DNA of 64,000 nucleotides, taken from contig JAKLEZ010000014.1 in assembly GCA_022711465.1 (NCBI GenBank), positions 1-64,000 of the forward strand, read 5' to 3'. Numbering within the stretch: position 1 is the stretch's first letter; every line of letters starts with the position of its first letter. Source of the DNA: Planctomycetota bacterium (GTDB lineage Bacteria; Planctomycetota; Phycisphaerae; UBA1845; PWPN01). A program made the position numbers and the translations under genes. Of the stretch, positions 16,323 to 26,421 are shown in pieces. A model generated the notes under the pieces. It was not told the DNA's origin. It did not search any database and saw nothing but the letters and a program-made list of their open reading frames with translations.

Positions 16323-17768
16323 CTACCGTGGTGGTTCCACCTTCCACCGGGCACCCTGGGTCAGCCAACTTCGGATGAGCATGGCGGCCAGGCAACCGAC
16401 GAACGCCCAAATGCCCAAAACCAGCCACATCGCCGCCGGGCTGTGCCAATAGGGAACCTGGCCCTGGATCATGGCCTGCTGGAGCGGCAGGCTCACCCCG
16501 TTGACCACCACCGTCTCCGGCGACCAATACTCCAGCATGTGCCCCGAAATCAGGCCAACCAGGGTCTTGGCCACAAACCAAGGGATGAGCGACAGGCCAT
16601 AGTATGTGCCTTCCTGGCCTTTCGGTGCAATGGCGGCGGTGTACTCGTTCAACTTGGGCGACCAGATCACTTCGCCGACGGTCACAATCACCATGCACAG
16701 CACGGCCATGGTGTAGTGGGCGGCGGCGATGCTCGATCCGTACGTCTGCCAGGGGAGCGCCATGGGAAACAGGGCCAAGGCCGAGATCATCGCCCCATAG
16801 ATCAGCATGGAGAAAACATTGAACTTGTTGGTGATCGGAATGAACAGAATCAGGCCGATCACGATCCCGATGGGATTGATGGTATTCAGCACGCCGATGG
16901 CGGCGTCGGGGCCGATGGTGCGCAGCCAGTACTTCGGCATGAGCAGGTACAGATAGGCGTACACCGCGCGCACCCCCAGGATCAAGGCGATGAGCACCAG
17001 CAGCCGCCAGATGGCCGGTTCGCGAACCACGTCACGCAGGAGCTGCAACGGAGGCTTGCGCTCCACTCTGCCCTCGTTCGCTTGAGTTTCCGGCGGTTCG
17101 TCCGGGCTGACCAGTTGCTCCTCGCGGCCCACCATCAGGAAGCCCACCAGCAGGCACAGGGCAGCGGTGATCACCCCCAAAGTGAAGATGTGGAAATTCG
17201 GCAATCCCAGTCTGAGGCGAACCACATCAACCATAAACCCGCCCGCGGCGGCACCGACGTTCATGAACAGATACCACAAGTTGAAGCCGGCACTGCGCGA
17301 ACGCCTGGTCGTGAACCGCTGGCAGGAGGCCTGGAAGATGGTTTGGATGGCGGCCATGAACGGGGCCATCAACAGGAACAGCACGCTGGCCCAGATCCCC
17401 CGGTACGGCAGGTGGGGTAGGAGCGCGATCCCTACCATGGCAAGACGCAGCACCCACATCGCGGCCAGGGAGAAGTACAGCGATTTCCTGATGCCGAGCC
17501 AATCGGTATAGAGGCCCGACACCAGCAGCATGAGCGTGGTCGCGGAGGTGAATATGGCCACGGAATAGCCGGCATGCTTGTCGTTGAGGCCCAAGTCCTC
17601 CGACAAGAAGACCGTCGCGATCGTCAGCATGGCAAAATAGAACGTGCAATCCAGGAAATTGACGATCTGAATGCCCCAGTATTCCCTCCGCGTCTCCCTG
17701 AGCACCCCAAAGTCCCGGAAATAGGCCACGATCATTTGCCCGGCGGTCTTGGCGGCGGTTGGCTGCAT
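16323..17768 (-). CDS. MFS transporter
   Basis: 481 residues from ATG 17768 (aggag upstream); a longer form starting at TTG 17852 is possible but lacks a ribosome site. About 12 hydrophobic segments are visible. The first starts at YWGIQIVNFLDCTFYFAML; the loop between helices 2 and 3 is LYTDWLGIRKSLYFSL, equivalent to the MFS G-x-x-x-D-x-x-G-R/K-R/K motif. FNLWYLFMNVGAAAGGF recalls the peptide/POT-like branch. A central cytoplasmic loop (REEQLVSPDEPPETQ) separates two six-helix halves. It moves small solutes across the inner membrane by ion coupling; substrate unknown. Divergent from the GxGYxYP gene. Confidence 0.85.
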   Translation of the reverse strand: MQPTAAKTAGQMIVAYFRDFGVLRETRREYWGIQIVNFLDCTFYFAMLTIATVFLSEDLGLNDKHAGYSVAIFTSATTLMLLVSGLYTDWLGIRKSLYFSLAAMWVLRLAMVGIALLPHLPYRGIWASVLFLLMAPFMAAIQTIFQASCQRFTTRRSRSAGFNLWYLFMNVGAAAGGFMVDVVRLRLGLPNFHIFTLGVITAALCLLVGFLMVGREEQLVSPDEPPETQANEGRVERKPPLQLLRDVVREPAIWRLLVLIALILGVRAVYAYLYLLMPKYWLRTIGPDAAIGVLNTINPIGIVIGLILFIPITNKFNVFSMLIYGAMISALALFPMALPWQTYGSSIAAAHYTMAVLCMVIVTVGEVIWSPKLNEYTAAIAPKGQEGTYYGLSLIPWFVAKTLVGLISGHMLEYWSPETVVVNGVSLPLQQAMIQGQVPYWHSPAAMWLVLGIWAFVGCLAAMLIRSWLTQGARWKVEPPR

Positions 17769-18192
17769 ATAGGCCTGCTCCTGGTTCGTCTGCGCGGCAC
17801 GATCCGGTACCGCGTCGTGCCGGAGATTCGCCGAATCAGGCGAAGGAGTCAATGGGGCGGGGAGCTTGGGCGTGCGATTGCCTTTGGCGATTCCCTATTG
17901 GCGATGATCCGCGCGATCCGGGGGCACCGCCCTCTCGGCTTGGCCGCCCTCTCTTCAAAACCCAACCTGTGACCCCTCATGTCGGGCTCGGATCTAGTCT
18001 GCGCAGTCTGTGCAATCTGCGGACGAACTCAAGATAGGGGGCGAGCGTGATGGCTGACGGTGCATGATGCCGATCACTTGTCTGGGCCATACGCAAGGTG
18101 TAGGATGGTACCACTAGAAACCTATCCATATTCCCGATTCGGGCGCCACGACCGCACCGATGTGCAACCGAAATGAACGAGGAGGCTTCCGC
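17769..18192. other. 424-bp divergent intergenic region
   Basis: Shared upstream region of the MFS transporter (minus) and the GxGYxYP protein (plus). It contains a plausible plus-strand promoter (separate entry). No ORF here looks real. Confidence 0.5.
18078..18106 (+). promoter_or_regulatory. putative sigma-70-type promoter
   Basis: ttgtct (18078-18083) and taggat (18101-18106) are separated by 17 bp, each matching four of six consensus bases, 87 bp upstream of the GxGYxYP start. Sequence resemblance only. Confidence 0.4.
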
Positions 18193-19905
18193 ATGAAGAC
18201 GCATCTGCTCGCTTCTTTGGTCTTTTCCTTTGGATTTGGGATGGACGTGCTCGCCCAGAGCGAGAAGGCGAGTATTGAGTCGAAGGACGAAGTCGCGGTC
18301 AAGCCGATGTTCCTGAGCAACAGGCAGTGGCTCTATCCGAAATGCGCGAATCCAGCGCGGGAACTTGTCGTCTTCGATCTGGAGCGGCACAAGATGGAAG
18401 GCAAGGACCGCACGCTCTTTGCGAGCCTGCAGGGACTGGTCAACAAGTCCCGGCCTCCGGAGCTGTATCTCATCCATGGAAGAAACTGGAGAGCTTGGCT
18501 CGAGTACCTCAAGGAAAAATCATGGATCCAGGAATATACGGCAGTCTCCACCGCCCGTGAACTGCTTGACAAATATGATTTCAAGGACGCAGTCCTCGTC
18601 GATGACAAGGTCTACGGGTCGATCAACATCGCCACCATGATCGCGGGCATGGAGGATGTCCTTCTCGCGGCGGACATGTCCGTGGTGGAAAAATACAGGC
18701 TGAATGTCAAGATCGACCTCAGGGGGCGTTGGCCGAATATCGTGGATGCGTATAAGGAGCTCACTGAGAAGTACTATGACCGCTTTGACAGGACGGTGCT
18801 CGCCTTCCTCGGCCCCAATGTCAATCTCTGTCCGCTGCGCGATTACCTGATTGCCAAGAACATATTCACCATGTGGATTACCGGCCAGGTGGACGGTTCT
18901 TTTCCCGGTGCGGACACCTTCGGAGAGCGGCAATTCTTCAAGTCCGTACTCGCCACGAAGTTCCCGGTCAACATTCCGGTCCTGGGATATCCCTGGTGCG
19001 GCAACGGGTATGGCTGCGGCGAAGGACCCGGGGTCACTTTCCTTTCAAGCTGCGGCAAGTTCCTCGTTCCAACGGATCATACGGGCAACCTGACGATCCT
19101 CACTTCCTACACCAATCGCAAAACCTATAAGCAGCCGACGCCGAAACCGATTGCATTGGATCAGAACGGGGTCTATGTCTCGCTCCTGATGTCGGACGGG
19201 GATAATCTCAACACCTGGCAGGGATTCTTCAATGACATGCGAAGGTCTCTGCCGAAGGAGAGGAAGTACGGAGTCGGCTGGACTATGGGTCCGTCGATCT
19301 ATGATCTGCTGCCGCCCATGGCTGACGAGGTCATTGACGGGATCCATCCGAATGATTCGATCGGGTGCGCCGTCTCAGGAATCGGATACCTCTATCTCAA
19401 GCACTATGCCAGCCTGTTCGGGCCCCATCGTGAGGTTGTTCTTGCCGATTTCGTGAAGATCACCGAAACGTATGTCAAACGCATGGATGAGAAATGGGCG
19501 TGGGTCATGGGATATGGGAGCGTGGGCAGTCCTTTCCTGAAATACTACGCCAGAATCAACGGGATGAAGGCGATCATGGGAGGATACGGGTCGGCGGATT
19601 ACCACATGGGACAACATGACGGAACTGCTGACCGGAGCAAGGCGAATGAAATGGTCGAAGGAGTTCCAGTCTTCCACACCATGGTTAACACCAGTCCCGT
19701 GGACAACATGATCAAGGAGATTGAGTCATGGGCGGGCAAGCTGCCCAGGCCGCTTTTCATGAACGTCTTCCTTTTCAACTGGGATTTCAATACGGATCGG
19801 CTGAACCAGTTGGGAGATGGGCTGGTTCAGAAGGGCTATAATGTCATCACCCCTGAAGTGATGGGAGACCTGTATGAGGAGTCATTGAGGATCAAGGGAC
19901 AGTGA
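18193..19905 (+). CDS. GxGYxYP family secreted protein, putative glycoside hydrolase
   Basis: 570 residues starting at ATG 18193, which has gaggagg upstream and opens a signal peptide (MKTHLLASLVFSFGFGMDVLAQ). The N-terminal half (FASLQGLVNKSRPPELYLI, ELLDKYDFKDAVLVDD) matches the GxGYxYP N-terminal domain. The C-terminal half has VYVSLLMSDGDNLNTWQ, VGWTMGPSIYDLLPP and SGIGYLYLKHYA, a variant of the name-giving G-x-G-Y-x-Y-P motif with Leu-Lys after YLY in place of Pro. Families of this type are thought to act on polysaccharides. Its third-codon bases are visibly less GC-rich than its neighbours (many gat, aat, ttt, att codons), suggesting acquisition from a less GC-rich relative. Confidence 0.85.
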   Translation: MKTHLLASLVFSFGFGMDVLAQSEKASIESKDEVAVKPMFLSNRQWLYPKCANPARELVVFDLERHKMEGKDRTLFASLQGLVNKSRPPELYLIHGRNWRAWLEYLKEKSWIQEYTAVSTARELLDKYDFKDAVLVDDKVYGSINIATMIAGMEDVLLAADMSVVEKYRLNVKIDLRGRWPNIVDAYKELTEKYYDRFDRTVLAFLGPNVNLCPLRDYLIAKNIFTMWITGQVDGSFPGADTFGERQFFKSVLATKFPVNIPVLGYPWCGNGYGCGEGPGVTFLSSCGKFLVPTDHTGNLTILTSYTNRKTYKQPTPKPIALDQNGVYVSLLMSDGDNLNTWQGFFNDMRRSLPKERKYGVGWTMGPSIYDLLPPMADEVIDGIHPNDSIGCAVSGIGYLYLKHYASLFGPHREVVLADFVKITETYVKRMDEKWAWVMGYGSVGSPFLKYYARINGMKAIMGGYGSADYHMGQHDGTADRSKANEMVEGVPVFHTMVNTSPVDNMIKEIESWAGKLPRPLFMNVFLFNWDFNTDRLNQLGDGLVQKGYNVITPEVMGDLYEESLRIKGQ

Positions 19906-19988
19906 GGGAAGATGCGAGCTTCAAGGTGCCTCTCCCTCGGAGGAGGTTTGAGTCTCTGGCGGAGACCGCGGCACTTTGGAGGCGCCCC

Positions 19989-20174
19989 CTAGCGCTTCGC
20001 GACTCGGGGATACTTGGATGTCCTCAAGTCAAGAGCGTACTCGCGCCAGATCCTCTCTTTGTCCGCCCTGGTGAGAGAGGGATCGACACATCCCCGGGCA
20101 TCACAGTGGGAAGTGGAGCACCCGCCTACCGCCAAGATGGTCGCCAGCAGAACGATCAGCAGTCCTGTCTTCAT
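19989..20174 (-). CDS. small lipoprotein
   Basis: 61 residues. The N-terminus MKTGLLIVLLATILAVGGC is a textbook lipoprotein signal with lipobox AVGGC, followed by a short charged domain (RADKERIWREYALDLRTS). No family is recognised. The ATG overlaps the TGA of a decayed upstream reading frame (ATGA), which suggests that it was once the last gene of a two-gene unit. It probably sits in a membrane facing the periplasm. Confidence 0.6.
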   Translation of the reverse strand: MKTGLLIVLLATILAVGGCSTSHCDARGCVDPSLTRADKERIWREYALDLRTSKYPRVAKR

Positions 20175-20510
20175 CGGAGTATGTCCTCTGCGTTTTCCTT
20201 CGTGATGGCGTTCGCCTCATCCACGAGGATCCCGTTGAGCTTCTCGGTGGCGGTCCTGTCGCCGCATCGGCCTAGGGCGGCCACAGCTTGCGTTCGCTGG
20301 ACTCGCCTTGGACGCCCTCGCGTACGTACTTATCGGTCCCCAGGCGGGCCCACTCCAGCAGGACGTACCAGATGTGCACTGATCCGCTCACCAGGAAGCA
20401 GAGAACTCCGGCTTCTCCGGAACAAGGGGCTCCTCGACCACCCGGGCGACCTCGACGAAAGCCGGTCTCTGCGCACGGAAGTGTCTGTCAAATCAAGACT
20501 TGCCTTCGAT
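20171..20510 (-). pseudogene. frameshifted HEAT-repeat-like gene remnant
   Basis: Reading the minus strand, protein-like sequence jumps between frames. FVEVARVVEEPLVPEKPEF ends in a stop after SASW. A second frame gives VHIWYVLLEWARLGTDKYV and on to SSERKLW, then a stop. A third frame gives AVAALGRCGDRTATEKLNG and on to NAEDILR with a normal TGA. The third part has the Ala-Leu-Gly-x-x-x-Asp pattern of HEAT-like repeats. At least two frameshifts are needed to join them, so this is a decayed gene or poor sequence. Its stop overlaps the lipoprotein start. The rest of 20511-20887 holds nothing I can support. Confidence 0.45.
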
Positions 20511-20887
20511 TCCCCCGGACTCGCCTCGGCGGATTCGAGGTTCGAGCTCCGGGCGGCAAAGCCCTAATTGATTGGGGACAAGAACGTTAACCCTGATCGG
20601 GCGGGAAGAGGCCTCCCGCCGCGGCGACTGATCAGCCCCGGAACGGCCCCGAGGATCGGCCATATCACCCGGCGTGTCACGGGATCCGGGACCGCAGGCG
20701 GTGTCTGACCCCACCGAGGAGAACCTGAGGCCGTATCCCGTCACCTCGACCTCTGAGCTGATCCGGCCCGCACCGAGCAAGCCCGAGAGATCGCGGAATG
20801 CTCCCCGTCCGCTCGTCCGGCGCCCCGGCGCGCCGCCGCACGATCACGCGGAGCTCGTCCGGCTCCGCCAGCACGGGGGCAGCGGGC

Positions 20888-23800
20888 TCAGTTGTCGCAC
20901 TCCGGATCGGGGGCGACGCCAGGCCCCGCGAGGCAGCGCTGGAGGACGCCGAAGTCGTCCTGGTCCACATCGCCGTCTTTATCCGTGTCCTTGCTCAGGC
21001 ACGCGCTGACCGCGGGCATGTGCGGGCCGGAAACGCATGCGACGAGGACTCGCACGTCGTCGATATCGATGTCGCAATCACCGTCGAAATCCAGGGCGTG
21101 CCGGCTTTGACCGGGATTGAACACCGCCGGGCAGTTGTCGCAGGCGTCAATGACGCTGTCGCCGTCGCTGTCCGCCTCGCACTCGTCGGGCACGCCGTTG
21201 GTGTTGCAGTCAGACTCCGGCGTCCCGCTCCAGAGCCTGTACTTGCATCGGAGGACCCTCTCCTCCGCGATGCGGTCGGGATCGCTGAGCGCCCCAGCGT
21301 AGATCTTCACCTCGGCGATATCGCCGGTCAGGTGGTAGAGCAGGGTCTGTTGAGCACCCAGAGCCAGTTGCGACGGCGCCGTCAGAGACTGCGTGCCACC
21401 GGTGGCGATACCTTGAGCCAGACCATCCACATAGAGCTCCAGCATTCCCGTGCTCCGCGTTCGCTTGAAAACCACCAGGTGCGGCTGTCCGTCGTTGAAG
21501 CCGGAATCGCTCGAGGCGATGGTCGTGTCGGGATTGCCGGTGCCGGCAAGCAGCCTGCCGCTGGCGTTGAGACTGATGCCGAAGTCGTTGACCACATTGG
21601 CCACTTCGCCGTTCACCAGGCCGGCCCCCTGGTAGAAGTGCGTGCCGGTTCCGCGGCCTTGGCTGCTCTGATAAACGAAGAGGATGGTGAAATCATCCTG
21701 TACCGGGCGAGGAAACGCCAAGTAGGTGCTGTTGGCGGCATTGAAACGAACCACGGGCAGTCCGTGAATGGCTCCGGTCACATAGGTCGGCTTTCGGCTG
21801 GAGGTCTCTTGCGTCGCGTCATAGCCGTGGTCGGTGGCGTCCGGCCAAATGGATACCGCGGCCCCGCTGGCCAATCCGCCGAGGTCCTCGGCCTTGAACC
21901 AGGTGGCGAGTTCGGGGGGCGGCCGCACGGGGGTGGTCACCCTGACTTCGGCGGAATGGCCACTCTCGCCGGAGGCGTTGACCGCCGAGACCACATAGTA
22001 GTAAGTCGTGCCGGCACCGACGGTGGAGTCTGTCGCCGCGTTGACCGGCGAGCTCGCCACCGTGTCGGCATAGGGGCCCCCGCTCACCGCCGACCGCTTG
22101 ACGCGGTATTCGGTCGCATTGGCCGACGAATCCCATCCCAAGCATACGCCCGAAGCTCCGACCACCGCGCGCAGGCCGGTGGGCGTGGTCGCCGGAGGCC
22201 GCGGATCAATCGGCTCGGTTTCGCAGATCGTGAGGCCCACGTCGATGTACTGGCCGCCGACCGTCTGATGACAGTGGACGGCCAGTACGTTGAGGGCGTT
22301 GGGCAGGATGGCCGCCCGCCCGGCCTCGGACATGGGCAGCAAGCCGTAGCTGGTCGTGTATCCTGTAGCGCTGCCGGCCAGCACTCCGTTCACGTAGATT
22401 TCCACGTCTTCATCGTGATAGACGCTGAAGAACAGATTGCCGATCTGTTCCGACGTGAGGCTGCCGGGGTTGAACGTGCGCCGCAGCCAGATATCCGAGG
22501 TGTTCCACGCGGTGCGGATGAGTCCCGTCGTGTTGGGCGGGTTGTTCCCTCCAAAGCCACCGGAGCCCTGATTCCATGCGCTGTCACTGTAGGCTGTCTG
22601 CATCCAGTCCAAGGAGGGCTCGGTCGTACGGTAGCGCCAGAGCTGAGCCTGGGTCTGGGAGGTGGGCACCACCGTGGTCAACGTGGTCGTTGCCGTGACC
22701 GAGGCGATCGCCGCCCGGATGCGATCGGCGTCCGGTTTGCGGACTTCGCGGTCATAGGTGAGGAAACCGTTGTGCTCGATCTCCACGTCGGTGATCTCGG
22801 TGTAAACAGCCGCACTCAACCCCCGATTCTGCACGTAGCTGGAGAGCTCGTAGCAGAAATTCTCGAACTTCGCGGCCAGATCTGAGCCATCGGTGGCCGA
22901 GATGTAGCCCCAGCCGGCGGCCCAGATGTGGCCGGCGATACTCAGCCCTACGCCGCCGAACTCGCCGCAAACGACGGCCTGGCTGGAACTGGTCGGGCAA
23001 CTCGGATTGGGATAACTGTGTGTGTCAAGAATGTCTCCTACCCCGTAGTGGCTCCCGCCGCTGGCCTGGTTGACCAGACGCGAGGGATCGAGCGCCTTGA
23101 CCATCTGCACCAACGACGCCGTGTCATGCTGGCCCTGGGACTCGTTGAATAGGACCCAGGAGATGATCGACGGATGGTTCCAGTGGCTCTCGACCATTCG
23201 GGTCAACTCGGCTTCGAACTGCGGTTCGTCCAGCGGCTGGGGATTGCTAGTATACGAATTGGCGCTGGGCATGTCCTGCCAGACCAGGATGCCCAGCCGG
23301 TCCGCCCAGTAGTACCAGCGGGCGGGCTCAACCTTGATGTGCTTGCGGACCATGTTGTAGCCGAGCGTCTTCTCCTCGACGATGTCGCTCTTGAGGGCAT
23401 CGTCGGTCGGCGCGGTGTAGATCCCGTCGGGCCAGAAACCCTGGTCGAGCGGGCCGAACTGAAAGACGAACTCGTTGTTCAACAGCATCTTGACAAAGCC
23501 GTCCTTGGTGCCCAGGCTGATTTTGCGCATCCCGAAGTAGCTGGTCACCGTATCGACGACGGTCGCCCCGTGTGTGAGGGTGAGGTCCAGGTCGTAGAGG
23601 AACGGGTGAGTGGGAGACCAGAGAATCGGATTCGGAACCGGGAGCCGCAGCTCGACGCCGGGGGCCCCGGAGACGGTACCGACCACTTCGGTCCCGATGC
23701 GAGCCACGGCGGTGACCGTAATGCCGCTGGCCGGTCCGCGGATGTTCACCGTCGCGCCCAGCTGCCGGGCGTCGATGTCGGGAACAAGCTTCAGGCTCGA

Positions 23801-24634
23801 GATGCTCGTCTCGGGCACCGGCTCGAGCCACACCGTTTGCCAGATGCCGCTGCAGGACGTGTACATGATTCCGCCGGGATGGAGCGTCTGCTTGCCGCGC
23901 GGCTGGCCGGCGTTGTCGGTGGGGTCGTAGACCCGCACGATCAGCTCCTGCGGGCCGCTGCCGCTGAGGGAGGAGGTGATGTCGTAGGTGGCCGCATCGT
24001 AGCCGCCCCTGTGAAGGCCCACGCTCTCACCGTTGACGAGAACTTCCGACTCCCAGTCCACGGCCTCGAGGTGCAGCAAGATGCGCCTGCCACTCCAGTT
24101 CACCGGAACGGTGAACGTTCGACGATACCAGGACCGGGGATGATGTTGCATGACCCCGGACAGGGCCGACTCCATCGGGAACGGCACCAGGATTTCGCCG
24201 GCCAGCACCTGGTTCGTGGGAACCGCCTCATCGATCGCGCCGGCCTGGAACTGCCAAAGACCATTCAGATTCATCCACTCGCCGCGCACCATCTGGGGGC
24301 GCGGATACTCCGGCAGCGGGTTGCTGGGGTCAACCAGTTCGGCCCAGGGCGTCATGATCGGGGCCTCTTGGAGCTCCCACGCCGCTGCCAGGCTGGGCAT
24401 CCACGCCGTGGCGATCAGGCACAGTATCAGTCGCCCACCTCCGTGGGCGCGGAACCGCTCATCGGAGATCGGACCCCGCCTCGAGGTCGGCGGGCAGTCC
24501 GGGGATGCCGAATGACCGATGGCGAGCGTACGGGGCTCGCTGGCCCCGGGGTGCGAGGTTCGAGGACAGGGTGCGGCTGCCATACTCATCACCATTCTCC
24601 AAGGGTCCATTCCCATCATCTGGGGCGCGTACAC
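20888..24634 (-). CDS. secreted GH2 glycosidase with FN3, LamG-like and calcium-loop tail
   Basis: Up to 1248 residues; the start is uncertain because about 80 residues precede the hydrophobic signal (LILCLIATAWMPSLAAA). The catalytic part is a GH2 architecture: sugar-binding jelly roll (MNLNGLWQFQAG, SWYRRTFTVPV), Ig-like domain, and TIM barrel with acid/base Glu in WVLFNESQGQHD (near residue 496) and nucleophile Glu in VVCGEFGGVG (near 558). Then come another jelly roll, an FN3 domain (PTGLRAVVGASGVCLGW), and a LamG/concanavalin-like domain (FTILFVYQSSQGRG). These are followed by a thrombospondin-3-like segment (DACDNCPAVFNPGQ) and twin calcium loops DFDGDCDID and DTDKDGDVD with Cys pairs at the very end. 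Likely cleaves beta-galactosides, mannosides or glucuronides on the cell surface; specificity cannot be told. Confidence 0.88.
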   Translation of the reverse strand: MYAPQMMGMDPWRMVMSMAAAPCPRTSHPGASEPRTLAIGHSASPDCPPTSRRGPISDERFRAHGGGRLILCLIATAWMPSLAAAWELQEAPIMTPWAELVDPSNPLPEYPRPQMVRGEWMNLNGLWQFQAGAIDEAVPTNQVLAGEILVPFPMESALSGVMQHHPRSWYRRTFTVPVNWSGRRILLHLEAVDWESEVLVNGESVGLHRGGYDAATYDITSSLSGSGPQELIVRVYDPTDNAGQPRGKQTLHPGGIMYTSCSGIWQTVWLEPVPETSISSLKLVPDIDARQLGATVNIRGPASGITVTAVARIGTEVVGTVSGAPGVELRLPVPNPILWSPTHPFLYDLDLTLTHGATVVDTVTSYFGMRKISLGTKDGFVKMLLNNEFVFQFGPLDQGFWPDGIYTAPTDDALKSDIVEEKTLGYNMVRKHIKVEPARWYYWADRLGILVWQDMPSANSYTSNPQPLDEPQFEAELTRMVESHWNHPSIISWVLFNESQGQHDTASLVQMVKALDPSRLVNQASGGSHYGVGDILDTHSYPNPSCPTSSSQAVVCGEFGGVGLSIAGHIWAAGWGYISATDGSDLAAKFENFCYELSSYVQNRGLSAAVYTEITDVEIEHNGFLTYDREVRKPDADRIRAAIASVTATTTLTTVVPTSQTQAQLWRYRTTEPSLDWMQTAYSDSAWNQGSGGFGGNNPPNTTGLIRTAWNTSDIWLRRTFNPGSLTSEQIGNLFFSVYHDEDVEIYVNGVLAGSATGYTTSYGLLPMSEAGRAAILPNALNVLAVHCHQTVGGQYIDVGLTICETEPIDPRPPATTPTGLRAVVGASGVCLGWDSSANATEYRVKRSAVSGGPYADTVASSPVNAATDSTVGAGTTYYYVVSAVNASGESGHSAEVRVTTPVRPPPELATWFKAEDLGGLASGAAVSIWPDATDHGYDATQETSSRKPTYVTGAIHGLPVVRFNAANSTYLAFPRPVQDDFTILFVYQSSQGRGTGTHFYQGAGLVNGEVANVVNDFGISLNASGRLLAGTGNPDTTIASSDSGFNDGQPHLVVFKRTRSTGMLELYVDGLAQGIATGGTQSLTAPSQLALGAQQTLLYHLTGDIAEVKIYAGALSDPDRIAEERVLRCKYRLWSGTPESDCNTNGVPDECEADSDGDSVIDACDNCPAVFNPGQSRHALDFDGDCDIDIDDVRVLVACVSGPHMPAVSACLSKDTDKDGDVDQDDFGVLQRCLAGPGVAPDPECDN

Positions 24635-24972
24635 CCCGCGACGCGACTCTGCGGCGACCCGGGGCGGTCCTCCGGGCCATCCAGATCCAGTATACCACGT
24701 TCCGCCGGAGGCCGTTCAAGCGGGACCCGAGGGCCCGCCTGAAGCCGGGAAACGCCGTTGCCCTCCAAGCGGCCCGGGAAGGTCCTCATAAAGACCCATG
24801 CCGGCCCTGCACCCCGACAACGCAAGCGTGGTTCCTGGCGGCGCGCTCAAGTGTACTCCGCCAGATCCCCTCCGCCGGCAAGCGTCCGACACAGTCCGAA
24901 CGCGGGGCAGAACGAGATCGACCCCGTCACCCAAAGCACCCGTCGTGGTAACGGCTCCTCGGCTGCACATCT
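24635..24972. other. 338-bp intergenic region, no gene seen
   Basis: Very GC-rich spacer between the GH2 gene and the phosphodiester-glycosidase gene, both on the minus strand. Overlapping frames here have no ribosome sites and no recognisable protein. It presumably carries the promoter of the GH2 gene. Confidence 0.4.
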
Positions 24973-26040
24973 TCAGTTCTTGGAGACCAGAGACCGGGCA
25001 TACACCCCAATGTGGTTGGCGACCGGTCGGAGGAAAGCCGGACCCGGGTGGTTGAGCAGCTCCGGCCGCCCGCCAGAACCTTCAATCACCAGGTTGCTGC
25101 TGTACCCGCCGTCAAGGTTCACCGCCTCCCAAGCGCCGAGCTTGCGGAGCCACTCGGCGGTTTCCACCTTGGTTGCGCCCTCGCTGTACCCGGGCTGCCG
25201 TCCGTCAATCACCATGAGGAGGAGGTACCGGCCGTCGCGACTGATGCCCGCCGCTGAACGCGGGTGCCGGTTCACGGTGATACCGTTCCGCAGACTCGGG
25301 TCAACCGCAATCCGCCCGTCTTTGAGCAGCAGGGTGTCGCCGGCCGCCGCGTTGTACGCCTTCGCGAGATCAAACGGCGGCGCCGAGACCCGGGCCCGGT
25401 TGTCCTTGCTGATCAGGAGCGCGGCGAACTCGTTGGGGGGCGAGTAGACATCTCCGTTGGACACCGACAGGCCAACAATGTCCATCGGCGCGCCCACCTC
25501 GAACCGGCCGGCAAAAAACGATGCGTTGATGGCCAACTGGCACTTGAACTCAGAGAGGAACTTCAGCGACTGGCGGCCATTAACCTCGCCTGGAAGATCG
25601 CCGTTGGACGGCGTGACGAAGAGCCGAATGCCTGCGGCCGTCAGGTCGATGCGGGCAGCGTGAATCCGCAAAGGACGGGGAGTGACAACCGAAGCCTGGC
25701 ACAGCTCGATTCCGGCAAAGACCGGCTTCCATGGCGCGATCCGGACACCCTGCACGATTTCCGGCGCCGCAGGTTCGGAGGCGGCGGGAGCTGAAGCCGT
25801 GCCCGCCGGGCTGTCCTTCGCACAACCCGGCGCCGGCACGAGAAGGGCGATCATCAGCCGAGCGATCAGGCGAATCGGCAAGGCGGTCCGGTCGAGAGGG
25901 TGTGGTGGCCGCAGACCGATCACCGTGTCACGGCCCCCGCGGCCTCCATGAAGACCGGCCTGGGCGCTCTCCACGTCGGTCAACCGGCGAGGCGGGACTC
26001 GGTCGCTGACTGCCCTCAATCCATGGTCCTGCGCCGTCAC
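24973..26040 (-). CDS. phosphodiester glycosidase (NAGPA-like) lipoprotein
   Basis: 355 residues from GTG 26040, chosen because gggaggag precedes it; other in-frame starts exist at 26226 (ATG), 25881 (TTG) and 25854 (ATG). A lipoprotein signal ends in LLVPAPGCAKDS. The mature part is the NAGPA / DUF2233 family: QLAINASFFAGRFEV, NRHPRSAAGISRDGRYLLL, LMVIDGRQPGYSEGA, and the hallmark WEAVNLDGGYSSNLV, followed by NHIGVYA. Family members remove N-acetylglucosamine from phosphodiester-linked sugars or act on related exopolysaccharide links. It probably acts at the membrane surface facing the periplasm. The adjacent GH2 gene suggests a shared role in glycan breakdown. Confidence 0.83.
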   Translation of the reverse strand: MTAQDHGLRAVSDRVPPRRLTDVESAQAGLHGGRGGRDTVIGLRPPHPLDRTALPIRLIARLMIALLVPAPGCAKDSPAGTASAPAASEPAAPEIVQGVRIAPWKPVFAGIELCQASVVTPRPLRIHAARIDLTAAGIRLFVTPSNGDLPGEVNGRQSLKFLSEFKCQLAINASFFAGRFEVGAPMDIVGLSVSNGDVYSPPNEFAALLISKDNRARVSAPPFDLAKAYNAAAGDTLLLKDGRIAVDPSLRNGITVNRHPRSAAGISRDGRYLLLMVIDGRQPGYSEGATKVETAEWLRKLGAWEAVNLDGGYSSNLVIEGSGGRPELLNHPGPAFLRPVANHIGVYARSLVSKN

Positions 26041-26421
26041 GGTCTCCTCCCTGGGCACAAGGGGAGTGTATCGCTGGTGATGCGATCCGCCAAGCCGGGA
26101 CCAGCCGCTTCCCCGGGTCCGCGCACCGGGAGACGCCGGATCGCCCGGCCGGTGTCCCTCATGTCGGCCATCGGCGCGCCCTCCTAACCGACTCCGCGAG
26201 CCGTCCGATAAGACGACGAAAGGCACACGCCGGTCGCGGCCGGCGAAAGCAGCTTAAGACCCTGGTCACTCCGGCCGACATGACAGAACCGGCCGCCCTA
26301 CCGGTTCGCACCACGACCGATATGGGACAGGGCGGCGCCGACGAGTCACTCGCACTCGACGGGGACGACGGCACAGGCGGGAATCCGATTAGTCTCTGAA
26401 CCAGTCAATTGAGGTACGATC

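Noticed and set aside
20798..22885. 695-codon open frame on the plus strand
   Set aside because: Antisense to the GH2 gene; His/Arg/Val-rich composition is typical of shadow frames.
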